A stretch of DNA of 8,046 bases from NCBI GenBank assembly GCA_020848055.1, contig JADLBB010000168.1:1-8046 (forward strand), given 5' to 3'. The translations under genes and the position numbers were made by a program. A model generated the notes under the pieces. The model did no database searches. It had not been told where the DNA came from and saw only the letters and a program-made list of their open reading frames with translations. Positions 1 through 5,993 of the stretch are shown here, one piece after another. Source of the stretch: Chloroflexota bacterium. GTDB taxonomy: Bacteria > Chloroflexota > Limnocylindria > QHBO01. Numbering within the stretch: the first letter of the stretch is position 1; the number at the start of each line of letters is the position of its first letter.

Positions 1-823
1 CGAAGAACGATCCGCCGCTGGCGGTGCGGCGGATGATGGCCCAGCCCATGTCGGCCAGCGGCAACCCCAGGGCGACGATCGGCACCCACGGGGCGCTGGG
101 AACCGTGCCCTCCTGGGTCAGCGAGATCCCGACCGCCGCGATGACGAACCCGAGGAACATGGCCCCGGTGTCGCCCATGATGATCGAGGCCGGGTGCAGG
201 TTGTAGGCCAGGAACCCGACGGCGGCGCCGGCCGTGGCCGCGATGATCGGCAGCGTCGGATCCATGCGGTCCACCGCCGCGATCAGGCCGAAGGCTCCCA
301 GCACGGTCAGCGCCACGCCCGCGGCCAGGCCGTCCAGCCCATCGATCAGGTTGATCGCGTTGAGCACGCCGACGATCCAGATGATCGTGATCGGCAGCGA
401 GACCAGGCCGAGTCCGATCGTTACGTTCGCCAGGTGCAGCGCCTCGAGGCGCAGCCCGAGCGCCCAAGCCAGGACCGCCGTGGCGACCTGCAGGCCGAGC
501 TTGACCAGCGGTCGCATCCCGCGCAGGTCGTCGACCAGTCCGACCACGAACAGCACGCCGACCACCGCGAGGATGGCCGGCGCATGGTTGGGACGCAGCC
601 CGCTCGTGCTGCCGAGCGTCGGCGACACCATGAGCGCGATCACGATGGCGACGCCGAAGCCGATGGCCATCGCCACCCCGCCCAGGCGCGGGACGGGAAC
701 CTCGTGGATCTTGCGTTCGCTCGGCTGGTCCAGCATGCCGTAATGGTGGGCCAGTCCCCGCACCACGGGTGTCGCGATCAGCGCCACGACACAGGCGAGG
801 GCGAAGGTGACCGCGATCAGCAT
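1..823 (-). CDS. WecA/TagO/MraY-family polyprenyl-phosphate sugar-1-phosphate transferase (partial, 3' end off the window)
   Basis: This is an integral membrane enzyme that transfers a sugar-1-phosphate (in the family usually GlcNAc-1-P or a related HexNAc-1-P) from a UDP-sugar to undecaprenyl phosphate, the first step of a lipid-linked glycan. 274 codons are visible. Hydrophobic segments recur along the whole length, e.g. residues 2-21, 48-68, 82-97, 109-124, 137-153, 168-184 and 194-208. Diagnostic motifs are PRLGG (46-50), GLVDDLRG (95-102) with the Asp pair D98/D99, NAINLIDGLDGLAAG (155-169), and YNLHPASIIMGDTGAMFLG (207-225). The visible end, RRTASGGSFF, lies just before where the family carries its HLHHRL motif, so roughly 60-100 residues are missing. 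The ATG at 823 is the best start: the tRNA-Pro 3' end is only 24 nt upstream, and the first transmembrane segment follows at once. No Shine-Dalgarno sequence is visible. The WecA/TagO side of the family is favoured over MraY by the motif pattern, but the sugar cannot be told. Confidence 0.93.
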   Translation of the reverse strand, partial: MLIAVTFALACVVALIATPVVRGLAHHYGMLDQPSERKIHEVPVPRLGGVAMAIGFGVAIVIALMVSPTLGSTSGLRPNHAPAILAVVGVLFVVGLVDDLRGMRPLVKLGLQVATAVLAWALGLRLEALHLANVTIGLGLVSLPITIIWIVGVLNAINLIDGLDGLAAGVALTVLGAFGLIAAVDRMDPTLPIIAATAGAAVGFLAYNLHPASIIMGDTGAMFLGFVIAAVGISLTQEGTVPSAPWVPIVALGLPLADMGWAIIRRTASGGSFF

Positions 824-847
824 GGGGCGCGATGGTACCGCGTCAGA

Positions 848-924
848 TGGTCGGGGCGGCCGGATTCGAACCGGCGGCCTCCTGCTCCCAAAGCAGGCGC
901 GCTACCAGGCTGCGCCACGCCCCG
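848..924 (-). tRNA. tRNA-Pro (anticodon UGG), CCA encoded
   Basis: Read on the minus strand, this is a full 77-nt cloverleaf. The 7-bp acceptor pairs CGGGGCG (924-918) with CGCCCCG (858-852). The discriminator A is at 851 and a genomically encoded CCA at 850-848. The D arm begins GCGCAGCCTGGTAGCGC. The anticodon stem CCTGC/GCAGG closes the loop TTTGGGA, giving anticodon TGG (UGG, proline). The T arm has a GGTTCGAATCC core. A TGG anticodon with wobble U can read most or all CCN codons. The gene sits between the GT4 glycosyltransferase and the WecA-like transferase, on the same strand as both, with 24 nt to the next start codon. It may be processed out of a transcript that continues into the transferase gene. 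Confidence 0.97.
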
Positions 925-946
925 ACGGGTCTCCGTGGGCCAGCCA

Positions 947-952
947 ATCTTA
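947..952 (-). promoter_or_regulatory. possible -10 element for the tRNA-Pro gene
   Basis: On the minus strand the hexamer TAAGAT, matching 4 of 6 bases of the sigma-70-type TATAAT, lies 22 nt before the mature tRNA 5' end. That is a plausible distance for a short 5' leader removed by RNase P. It is also the most A/T-rich spot in this G/C-rich spacer. No good -35 is visible: at spacings of 17-19 bp the candidates GAGCCT, TGAGCC and CTGAGC match TTGACA poorly. The tRNA could instead be transcribed from the upstream glycosyltransferase operon. Confidence 0.25.
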
Positions 953-956
953 CGAC

Positions 957-997
957 GGGATGGGCGACGAGGCTCAGCCGCCCGCTGCCGCCATCCC
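957..997 (-). other. inverted repeat upstream of tRNA-Pro
   Basis: The perfect 7-bp arms GGGATGG (957-963) and CCATCCC (991-997) can close a hairpin of 41 nt. A short inner stem CAGC/GCTG lies within it. In the minus direction no T-run follows, so it is not a standard intrinsic terminator. It lies immediately upstream of the -10-like hexamer, where a -35 box would be expected, so it could be a regulatory site, a weak terminator for the glycosyltransferase transcript, or chance pairing in G/C-rich DNA. Confidence 0.35.
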
Positions 998-1000
998 ATG

Positions 1001-1014
1001 ACCCTCGTCAGGGT
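1001..1014 (-). other. short perfect hairpin in the spacer after the GT4 gene
   Basis: The arms ACCCT and AGGGT are separated by a four-base loop, giving a perfect 5-bp stem. It is the middle of three inverted repeats in the 146-nt spacer between the GT4 stop codon and tRNA-Pro. No T-run follows it on the minus strand. The short arms make chance occurrence quite possible. Confidence 0.25.
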
Positions 1015-1049
1015 GCCTACCCGCCTCCGACGATCTCGCGACAGGGACG

Positions 1050-1070
1050 CCACGAATCGGCCGATCGTGG
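1050..1070 (-). terminator. hairpin immediately after the GT4 stop codon, possible terminator
   Basis: Directly after the stop codon (1071-1073) the minus strand can fold with 6-bp arms CCACGA and TCGTGG. Inside them a self-complementary TCGGCCGA extends the stem, with one bulged T. Placement right at the end of the reading frame suits a transcript-end or 3'-stabilising hairpin. The sequence that follows is not T-rich, so this does not meet the usual criteria for a rho-independent terminator. Confidence 0.35.
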
Positions 1071-2276
1071 TCAGGCTGTCGCTTCGGCCCTTGCACGGCG
1101 ATCGATGAGGCGCGCGACGACCTCGAGGTAACGCGCCTTCTGAACCTCCCAGTCGTAGGCGGCCGCCTGGCGTTGAGCCTCCAGCCCCATGGCCGTGGTA
1201 CCGGCCGGATCGTCGGCCAACGCTTCGACGGCGCGGGCGATCGCGGCCGGATCCGCGCCTGGGACGTAGCGCAGGGCGGCATCGGTGAAATGGTGGCGGA
1301 AGGTGGCAAGGTCGGTGGCGACGACCGGCACGCCCATGGCGGCGAACTCGAGCAGCTTGGTCGACAGCGAGTATTCCATGTACGGCTCCGGCAGCGAGGG
1401 CACCAGTCCGATGTCGGCGCGCGCCAGGAGGCGCGGCAGCTCGTCCATCGGCACGCGGCCATGGAGCGTCACCCGAGCGGCCGTGTCCGTTCGCTCGATG
1501 GTCGCCTCGACCTCTGAACGCCATGGTCCGTCGCCATAGACGTCGAGCCGCCAATCGAGATCCGGGCGCACGCCGGCGAGGCCGGTGATCGCGATATCGA
1601 TGCCGTAGATGCGCTGCAGGTTCGAGTGGTGGACCAGGCGCAGGGTGCCGTCGGCCATGAACGCGCGACGCGGGTGCCGCGCTGGGTCGAACAGCCGGCC
1701 GTCGGCGCTGTTCATCACCACGCTGATGCGCGCCGGATCGACGCCGCGCCCAACCGACAGCTGGCGCAGTGGCTCGTGAACGGTCGTGAGTTCGTCGGCA
1801 AGGGCCGCGGATGCGCGCGCGACGAGCTCGGTCACCGGCATCAGCGGCCGGAGCCACGAGTGGTCGAAGCGGTCGCGGAAGAACTCGGGCATGTCCTCGT
1901 GCAGGTCGAGCAGCAGCGGCACGCCCCGCAGCTTCTCCGGGATCGACGCCCAGCTCAGGAAGTCGGGCACGGTGGCGACCTGCACCAGGTCGTAGGGACG
2001 CGAGCCGTGCTCGCGCGCCAGTCGCCAGCCGGCCATGGCCGTGAAGGCGACGTACTCGACCAGGTGCCCGGCAAACCCGACGTCGCTTCGATCGACCGGG
2101 AGGCGGATGATGCCCTGGCGATCGTCTCGCTCACGAGCCGGCTCACCCGCCTGGCGCAGGCAGAAGATGTCCACCGCGTAGCCCGCATCCAGCAGCGCGT
2201 CGGCCTGGCGGCGAACGCGCGGGTCGCCGGGGAAGATGGCGTGGACGACGATCGCCACGCGGCCGGCGATGGTCAC
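1071..2276 (-). CDS. GT4-family glycosyltransferase
   Basis: A 401-residue GT-B fold enzyme, expected at the cytoplasmic face of the membrane, which adds a sugar from a nucleotide-sugar to a glycan or lipid-linked acceptor. The N-terminal half has the family-typical FPGDPRVRRQADALLDAGY (residues 15-33), which starts many GT4 enzymes, and LDLHEDMPEFF (123-133). The C-terminal nucleotide-binding half has YGDGP (247-251), LHGRVPMDELP (271-281), ADIGLVPS (287-294), and STKLLEFAAMGVPVVATD (305-322), where E310 is the likely ribose-contacting Glu. I chose the GTG at 2276 because GTGA there overlaps the mazG stop codon, a translational-coupling layout. An ATG at 2297 in the same frame would add seven unconserved residues (MGRGQGD). 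Donor and acceptor cannot be told from sequence. The nearby polyprenyl transferase and nucleotide-sugar enzymes point to a surface glycan. Confidence 0.92.
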   Translation of the reverse strand: MTIAGRVAIVVHAIFPGDPRVRRQADALLDAGYAVDIFCLRQAGEPARERDDRQGIIRLPVDRSDVGFAGHLVEYVAFTAMAGWRLAREHGSRPYDLVQVATVPDFLSWASIPEKLRGVPLLLDLHEDMPEFFRDRFDHSWLRPLMPVTELVARASAALADELTTVHEPLRQLSVGRGVDPARISVVMNSADGRLFDPARHPRRAFMADGTLRLVHHSNLQRIYGIDIAITGLAGVRPDLDWRLDVYGDGPWRSEVEATIERTDTAARVTLHGRVPMDELPRLLARADIGLVPSLPEPYMEYSLSTKLLEFAAMGVPVVATDLATFRHHFTDAALRYVPGADPAAIARAVEALADDPAGTTAMGLEAQRQAAAYDWEVQKARYLEVVARLIDRRARAEATA

Positions 2277-3376
2277 GTCGCCTTGACCTCGTCCCACAGC
2301 ACGTCCTTCTCGGCCAGGGACAGGGCGTCGAGGTCGATGCCGCGTTCGGCCGCCAGTGCCTCGACGCGGCGGTAGCGGTCCACCCAGCGGTGGTTGGCCG
2401 TACGCAGCGCCTCCTCCGGATCGAGCTTCATCCAGCGCGCCAGGTTGACCAGGGCGAACAGCACGTCGCCGATCTCGTGCAGCCGCTCATGCTCGGTGCC
2501 GGCGGCGCGCAACTCGTCGAGCTCCTCGGCCACCTTGTCCCACACCCCGTCGATGGAGTCCCAGTCCCAGCCGAGGGCCGATGCGCGCTCCTGGATCTCG
2601 CGGCTGCCCGGCAGGGCCGGCAGCGCCCGCGCGGGGCCACCGAAGGCGCCGTCATCGGCCTTGCCGCGCTCGGCGCGCTCATCGGCCTTGATCGTCTCCC
2701 AGTTGGCCATGACGCCTTCGACACCGGCCACCTCGACATCGCCGAAGACGTGGGGGTGACGGCGCACGATCTTGCCGGCGATGGACCGGTACACGTCGGT
2801 CAGGTCGAAGGCGCCCGCCTCGGCGGCGAACTGCGCGTGCAGGATGACCTGCAGCAGCAGGTCGCCCAGCTCCTCGGCGAGGTCGGCCGGCGAACCGTTC
2901 TCGATGGCATCGACCGTCTCGTACGCCTCTTCGAGCAGGTACGGCCGCAGCGTCAGGTGGGTCTGCCGCCGGTCCCACGGACAGCCGTCGGGCGCGCGCA
3001 GGCGGGCGCTGATGGCGGCGATGCCGTGCGGGCTGCCCAGGTTATCGATCGGGTCGAGCGCGGGCACCAGCCAGTCCGATGCCAGCAGCGCGTCGGCGTC
3101 CAGTGTGTCGAGTGCCATCGGCTCACGTTCGGGGAGCCGTTCCAGCCGGTGCGACGGTGGATACAGCGCCGCCAGCACGACAAGCGAGCCGACCCTGGCG
3201 TGTCGTCCCGGCAGGCTCGGCGCATCCTCCGCCGATCCGCGCAGCAGCACCAGCGGCATGGCCGGATCGATGGGGACCGACGCGGCCCGTGAGGCGGCCA
3301 CCAGCTGCACGCCGCCGGCAGGATCGATGCCGGCCGCCTCCAGCAGCGCGTCGATGCCGCGGCTCGCGCCGGCCAT
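2273..3376 (-). CDS. mazG: MazG nucleoside triphosphate pyrophosphohydrolase with truncated tetrapyrrole-methylase-like N-terminus
   Basis: A 367-residue cytosolic enzyme that hydrolyses (d)NTPs to NMP and pyrophosphate, a nucleotide-pool cleaning activity linked in other bacteria to stress survival. Two MazG domains are visible. The first has GCPWDRRQTHLTLRPYLLEE (131-150), E149/E150/E153 and EELGD (168-172), then IVRRHPHVFGD (203-213) and NWETIKADER (225-234). The second has EELDE (284-288) and EIGD (301-304). Both EExxE...ExxD metal-binding sets look intact. Residues 1-110 are not MazG: GIDPAGGVQLV (16-26), LYPPSH (71-76) and LVPALDP (103-109) match what I recall of the C-terminal half of the YabN-type tetrapyrrole methylase domain, but its N-terminal half is absent. 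The ATG at 3376 lies 3 nt after the foldase stop codon, leaving no room for the missing half. The 3' end overlaps the GT4 start by 4 nt, so the three genes are probably co-transcribed. Confidence 0.96.
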   Translation of the reverse strand: MAGASRGIDALLEAAGIDPAGGVQLVAASRAASVPIDPAMPLVLLRGSAEDAPSLPGRHARVGSLVVLAALYPPSHRLERLPEREPMALDTLDADALLASDWLVPALDPIDNLGSPHGIAAISARLRAPDGCPWDRRQTHLTLRPYLLEEAYETVDAIENGSPADLAEELGDLLLQVILHAQFAAEAGAFDLTDVYRSIAGKIVRRHPHVFGDVEVAGVEGVMANWETIKADERAERGKADDGAFGGPARALPALPGSREIQERASALGWDWDSIDGVWDKVAEELDELRAAGTEHERLHEIGDVLFALVNLARWMKLDPEEALRTANHRWVDRYRRVEALAAERGIDLDALSLAEKDVLWDEVKAT

Positions 3377-3379
3377 CGG

Positions 3380-5116
3380 TCAGGTCGTGGTGGCCGAGGA
3401 CGCGAACTGCGGGTCGACCCAGATGTCGACCGGGGCATGGACGACCTCGGTCAGCCAGCGCGCGTATCCGCTGCGACGGATGTTGGACAGCCGGTCGTCC
3501 TCGATCGTCCTGCTGTCGGCCGTCTCGAGCAACTTGTAGATCGTGATGCCACCCGAGTCGTCGGTGACCGGCTCGCTCACAGCGCCGACCGTGGCCAGGC
3601 CGAACACGGCATCCTCGAGCGCGCGGGGCAACTGCCAGCGCGCCACCCACCCGAACTCGCCGCCCTTCTCGGCGGTGGTCGAGTCCTCGCTCTCGGCGCG
3701 GGCGATGTCGGCGAAGGAGTCCGGATCGGCGCGGAGACGCTCCTCGATGTCCGTCGCCTGCGCCTGCGGGCTGTCCCGCTCGGCCGTCTTTTCGATGATG
3801 TGGTAGCCGAAGTCGGTCCTCACCGGGTCGCTGACCTCGCCGACCTTCAGGGCGGCAAGCGCCACATTGAAGGGCTCGACGAACGGACTGTCGGTGGGGT
3901 CGAACCAGCCGAGATCGCCGCCGCGAGATGCCGAGCCCGTGTCGTCGCTGTGCTCCTTGGCCAGCTTGGTCCAGTCGGCATCGGGCTGCCTGAGCTGCTC
4001 GGCCAGCTCCTGCGCCTCGTCCAGGGCGGCGGCCCATTGCTCCGGTGTGGCCTTCGACTGGTCGTCGAGCTCGGGATCGGGCTGGATCAGGATGTGGCGG
4101 GCGCGCTCCTGCGGGACGACGGACCCAGCCACCGGGGCGATGTAGATGAGGGCCACCCGGCGCTGTTCGGCCGGCGACACGACGACCTGGTCGGCGAAGT
4201 GGGTGCGGAACGCGGTGTTGAGCAGGTCCTCGGCCACGTAGGTGCGATAGGTCGCGTCATCGATGCCCTGCGCCTTGAGCAGGTCACCGAGGCCGCCCTG
4301 GGTCGTCGAGGCCCGGCGAGCGACCATCTGCAGCAACACGGCGCCCTCATCGGTCTGGAACGGTCCGACCAGGTCGCCGTCGGCGACGCCGTCCAGCTTC
4401 TCGAAGTAATCGCCGTACAGCACGTCGTCGTCGCCGAACCATCCGATGTTGCCGCCGTAGGATGCGCTGAAGTCGTCGCTGACCGCCGTCGCCACGGTGC
4501 CGAACGACTCTCCGCCGCTGATCCGGTCCTTCGCCTCGTTGGCCTTCTTCATGGCGTCAGCGAACTGCTCGTCTGTCGGCTTGTCGTCCGGCTTCGCGTC
4601 ATCGGGCAACGCCTTGATCACGATGAGGTTGGCTCGCACCCGCTCGGGAAGGTTGAGCCGCTCGGCGATGGCCGCGTCGACCTGCTGGTCGCTGACGCTG
4701 ATCCCGAAGTCGCCGGCGCGCGCGGCCAGCACCGCGTTGTTGATCAGCGAGTTGGCGGCGTTGGTCGGGATGTCGTTGAGGACCTGGCTGTACGCCTGCA
4801 GCTGGCTCTGCAGGATCTGGTCGCGCGGCCCGCCCACCAGCTGACTCTGCAGCTCGGTGGCCTTGGCCAGCGTCTCGGCGCTCAGGATGCTGCCGCGCAC
4901 GTCGAGATCGGCGGTGGTGAAGGTCCGTCCGGAGACCGCCGCCACGGGGCGAAGGTGGGACTCCCAGAACCCGTTCCAGGCCGCGGCTCCGAAGATGCCG
5001 AGCGCCACGGCGATCGCCAGCGCGAAGCCGATGACGGTCAGCTGCTGCGTTCGCAGCTCGTCCTGCCAGCGCGGGCGGTGCTTCCGGTCGAGGACCGGAC
5101 GGGAACGGAAGGTCAT
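3380..5116 (-). CDS. membrane-anchored SurA/PrsA-like foldase with three parvulin-like segments
   Basis: A 578-residue predicted extracytoplasmic peptidyl-prolyl isomerase/chaperone. A basic N-terminus (1-26) is followed by one hydrophobic anchor (about 27-48) and no lipobox, so it should be N-in with the bulk outside. Residues 58-155 resemble a SurA N-terminal region (VAAVSGRTFTTADL, helices to about 150). Segment 1 (160-267) has RANLIVIKAL, GGNIGWFG (221-228) and VGPFQTDEGAVLLQMV (250-265). Segment 2 (338-445) is the most canonical: RARHILIQ (338-345), SRGGDLGWFD (397-406), PFVEPFNVAL, and DPVRTDFGYHIIEK (430-443). Segment 3 (about 453-531) has EKGGEFGWVARWQLP (483-497) and SEPVTDDSGGITIYKLLE (514-531), but appears to lack the opening ARHIL-type strand. 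The ATG at 5116 is favoured by the basic-plus-hydrophobic N-terminus. An upstream five-codon ORF ends across it, and no strong Shine-Dalgarno is seen. PrsA/SurA-like function is certain at domain level; the clients are unknown. Confidence 0.88.
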   Translation of the reverse strand: MTFRSRPVLDRKHRPRWQDELRTQQLTVIGFALAIAVALGIFGAAAWNGFWESHLRPVAAVSGRTFTTADLDVRGSILSAETLAKATELQSQLVGGPRDQILQSQLQAYSQVLNDIPTNAANSLINNAVLAARAGDFGISVSDQQVDAAIAERLNLPERVRANLIVIKALPDDAKPDDKPTDEQFADAMKKANEAKDRISGGESFGTVATAVSDDFSASYGGNIGWFGDDDVLYGDYFEKLDGVADGDLVGPFQTDEGAVLLQMVARRASTTQGGLGDLLKAQGIDDATYRTYVAEDLLNTAFRTHFADQVVVSPAEQRRVALIYIAPVAGSVVPQERARHILIQPDPELDDQSKATPEQWAAALDEAQELAEQLRQPDADWTKLAKEHSDDTGSASRGGDLGWFDPTDSPFVEPFNVALAALKVGEVSDPVRTDFGYHIIEKTAERDSPQAQATDIEERLRADPDSFADIARAESEDSTTAEKGGEFGWVARWQLPRALEDAVFGLATVGAVSEPVTDDSGGITIYKLLETADSRTIEDDRLSNIRRSGYARWLTEVVHAPVDIWVDPQFASSATTT

Positions 5117-5130
5117 CGGCTCATGGTCAT
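5113..5130 (-). other. five-codon mini-ORF overlapping the foldase start codon
   Basis: Reading from 5130 on the minus strand gives ATG ACC ATG AGC CGA TGA (M-T-M-S-R-stop). Its stop codon overlaps the foldase ATG as ATGA. Three ATG triplets therefore fall within 17 nt, just 3' of the nested hairpin. It could be a leader peptide that delivers ribosomes by termination-reinitiation, or it could be a coincidence. There is no Shine-Dalgarno to single out which ATG is used. Confidence 0.2.
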
Positions 5131-5132
5131 GC

Positions 5133-5179
5133 GGCGGCTCGGCGTGCGGCCCTCTCGGCCGCCGGACGGGCGAGCCGCC
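5133..5179 (-). other. strong nested hairpin in the spacer before the foldase gene
   Basis: The 94-nt spacer between the GT2 stop codon and the foldase start contains perfect 9-bp outer arms, GGCGGCTCG (5133-5141) and CGAGCCGCC (5171-5179). Nested inside are perfect 6-bp inner arms, GCGGCC (5146-5151) and GGCCGC (5157-5162), around a five-base loop. All are very G/C-rich, so the RNA would fold stably. It ends 16 nt before the foldase ATG. No T-run follows on the minus strand, so it does not look like an ordinary intrinsic terminator. It could still separate the two transcription units, stabilise the upstream 3' end, or limit ribosome access to the foldase start. Confidence 0.6.
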
Positions 5180-5210
5180 ATGCTAGCCGATGCGCTCGCG
5201 CGGCGCTGCC

Positions 5211-5993
5211 TCAGCGTCTCGCCATCCAGTCGCGGATGGCGTTCCAGCGCAGTCGTACGACCAGCAGCATCGCCTCGCGCACGATCCCGCCGCTCATCTT
5301 GGACGAGCCGGCCACCCGCTCGCGGAAGACGATCGGGACCTGGCGGATCGTCGCACCGCGCCGATGCGCCCACCAAGTCGTCTCGATCTGGAAGCCGTAT
5401 CCGGAGCCGGACGTCTCCCGCAACCGGATCGCGTCGAGCAGCTCGCGACGCCAGGCCTTTAAGCCACCGGTCAGGTCACGGTACGGCAGCAGCAGGACGG
5501 TGCGGGCGAACAGCGTGCCGCCACGGCTGATCAGCTTGCGGTACCACGGCCAGCCCACGGTCGCACCGCCCCGGATGTAGCGGGTGCCCAGGACCAGGTC
5601 CGCGTCCGTCATGAGCGGCGCCAGCAGGCGGGGCAGATCGGCCGGATCATGGCTGAAGTCGGCGTCCATCTGGACCACCGCCTTGGTCGATGGCCGCTCG
5701 AGCACCCAGCGGAAGCCCTCGCGATACGCGACGCCAAGCCCCTGCTTGCCCGGCCGATGCAGGACCGATACGCGCGCCTCGCGCGCGGCGATCGTGTCGG
5801 CCAGCACCCCGGTGCCATCGGGCGAATTGTCGTCCACGACCAGCAGGGAGGCCGCTGGCAGGGCCGCCAGGATGGCCGCGCTGATGGCCTCGAGGTTCTC
5901 GCGCTCGTTGTACGTCGGCAGCACGACCCACACGTCACGGCCGGCGGCCAGGCCCACCTGCGGGGCCGGCGCCTCAGCGTCCGATGCCGGCAT
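5211..5993 (-). CDS. DPM1-like GT2 polyprenyl-phosphate sugar transferase
   Basis: A 260-residue GT-A fold glycosyltransferase of the dolichyl-phosphate mannose synthase type. It would transfer a sugar (mannose from GDP-mannose in the best-known members) to a polyprenyl phosphate, making a lipid-linked donor used outside the membrane. Motifs: LPTYNERENLE (25-35), VVDDNSPDGTG (52-62), QMDADFSHDP (108-117) with the metal-binding D-x-D, LGTRYIRGG (135-143), DLTGGLKAWRR (173-183), YGFQIE (199-204), and FRERVAGSSKMS (223-234). The length matches the soluble single-domain bacterial class: no GtrA-like or other C-terminal transmembrane domain is present, so it is probably peripheral to the membrane. 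The ATG at 5993 lies inside the dehydrogenase gene (20-nt overlap), implying co-expression. The donor sugar is not certain; a glucose- or aminosugar-using relative is possible. Confidence 0.92.
   Translation of the reverse strand: MPASDAEAPAPQVGLAAGRDVWVVLPTYNERENLEAISAAILAALPAASLLVVDDNSPDGTGVLADTIAAREARVSVLHRPGKQGLGVAYREGFRWVLERPSTKAVVQMDADFSHDPADLPRLLAPLMTDADLVLGTRYIRGGATVGWPWYRKLISRGGTLFARTVLLLPYRDLTGGLKAWRRELLDAIRLRETSGSGYGFQIETTWWAHRRGATIRQVPIVFRERVAGSSKMSGGIVREAMLLVVRLRWNAIRDWMARR

Noticed and set aside
194..1108. Plus-strand frames of up to 304 codons over the left end
   Set aside because: One runs straight through the tRNA-Pro gene, and all are antisense to the WecA-like membrane protein. 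Composition is Arg/Asp/His/Gln-rich and low in hydrophobic residues, as expected of a shadow.
817..1857. A 346-codon minus-strand frame overlapping the GT4 gene, the spacer and the tRNA
   Set aside because: It is out of frame with the GT4 motifs, crosses the tRNA and the structured spacer, and yields an Arg/Ala-rich product without features.
2277..2297. ATG at 2297 as the GT4 start
   Set aside because: It would add seven residues of no family resemblance and a longer overlap with mazG. The GTG at 2276 gives the standard four-base overlap and begins right before the first beta strand.
5180..5185. TAGCAT as a -10 box for the foldase gene
   Set aside because: Four of six bases match, but there is no -35-like hexamer at 16-19 bp upstream. 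The hexamer abuts the hairpin, and chance matches of this quality are common.
3437..5530. A 697-codon open frame on the plus strand
   Set aside because: It is antisense to the foldase and the end of the GT2 gene. The G/C-rich third positions of the real genes keep this frame open. Its product is rich in Arg, Val, Gly and Gln with no recognisable domain, while the minus strand gives clear families.
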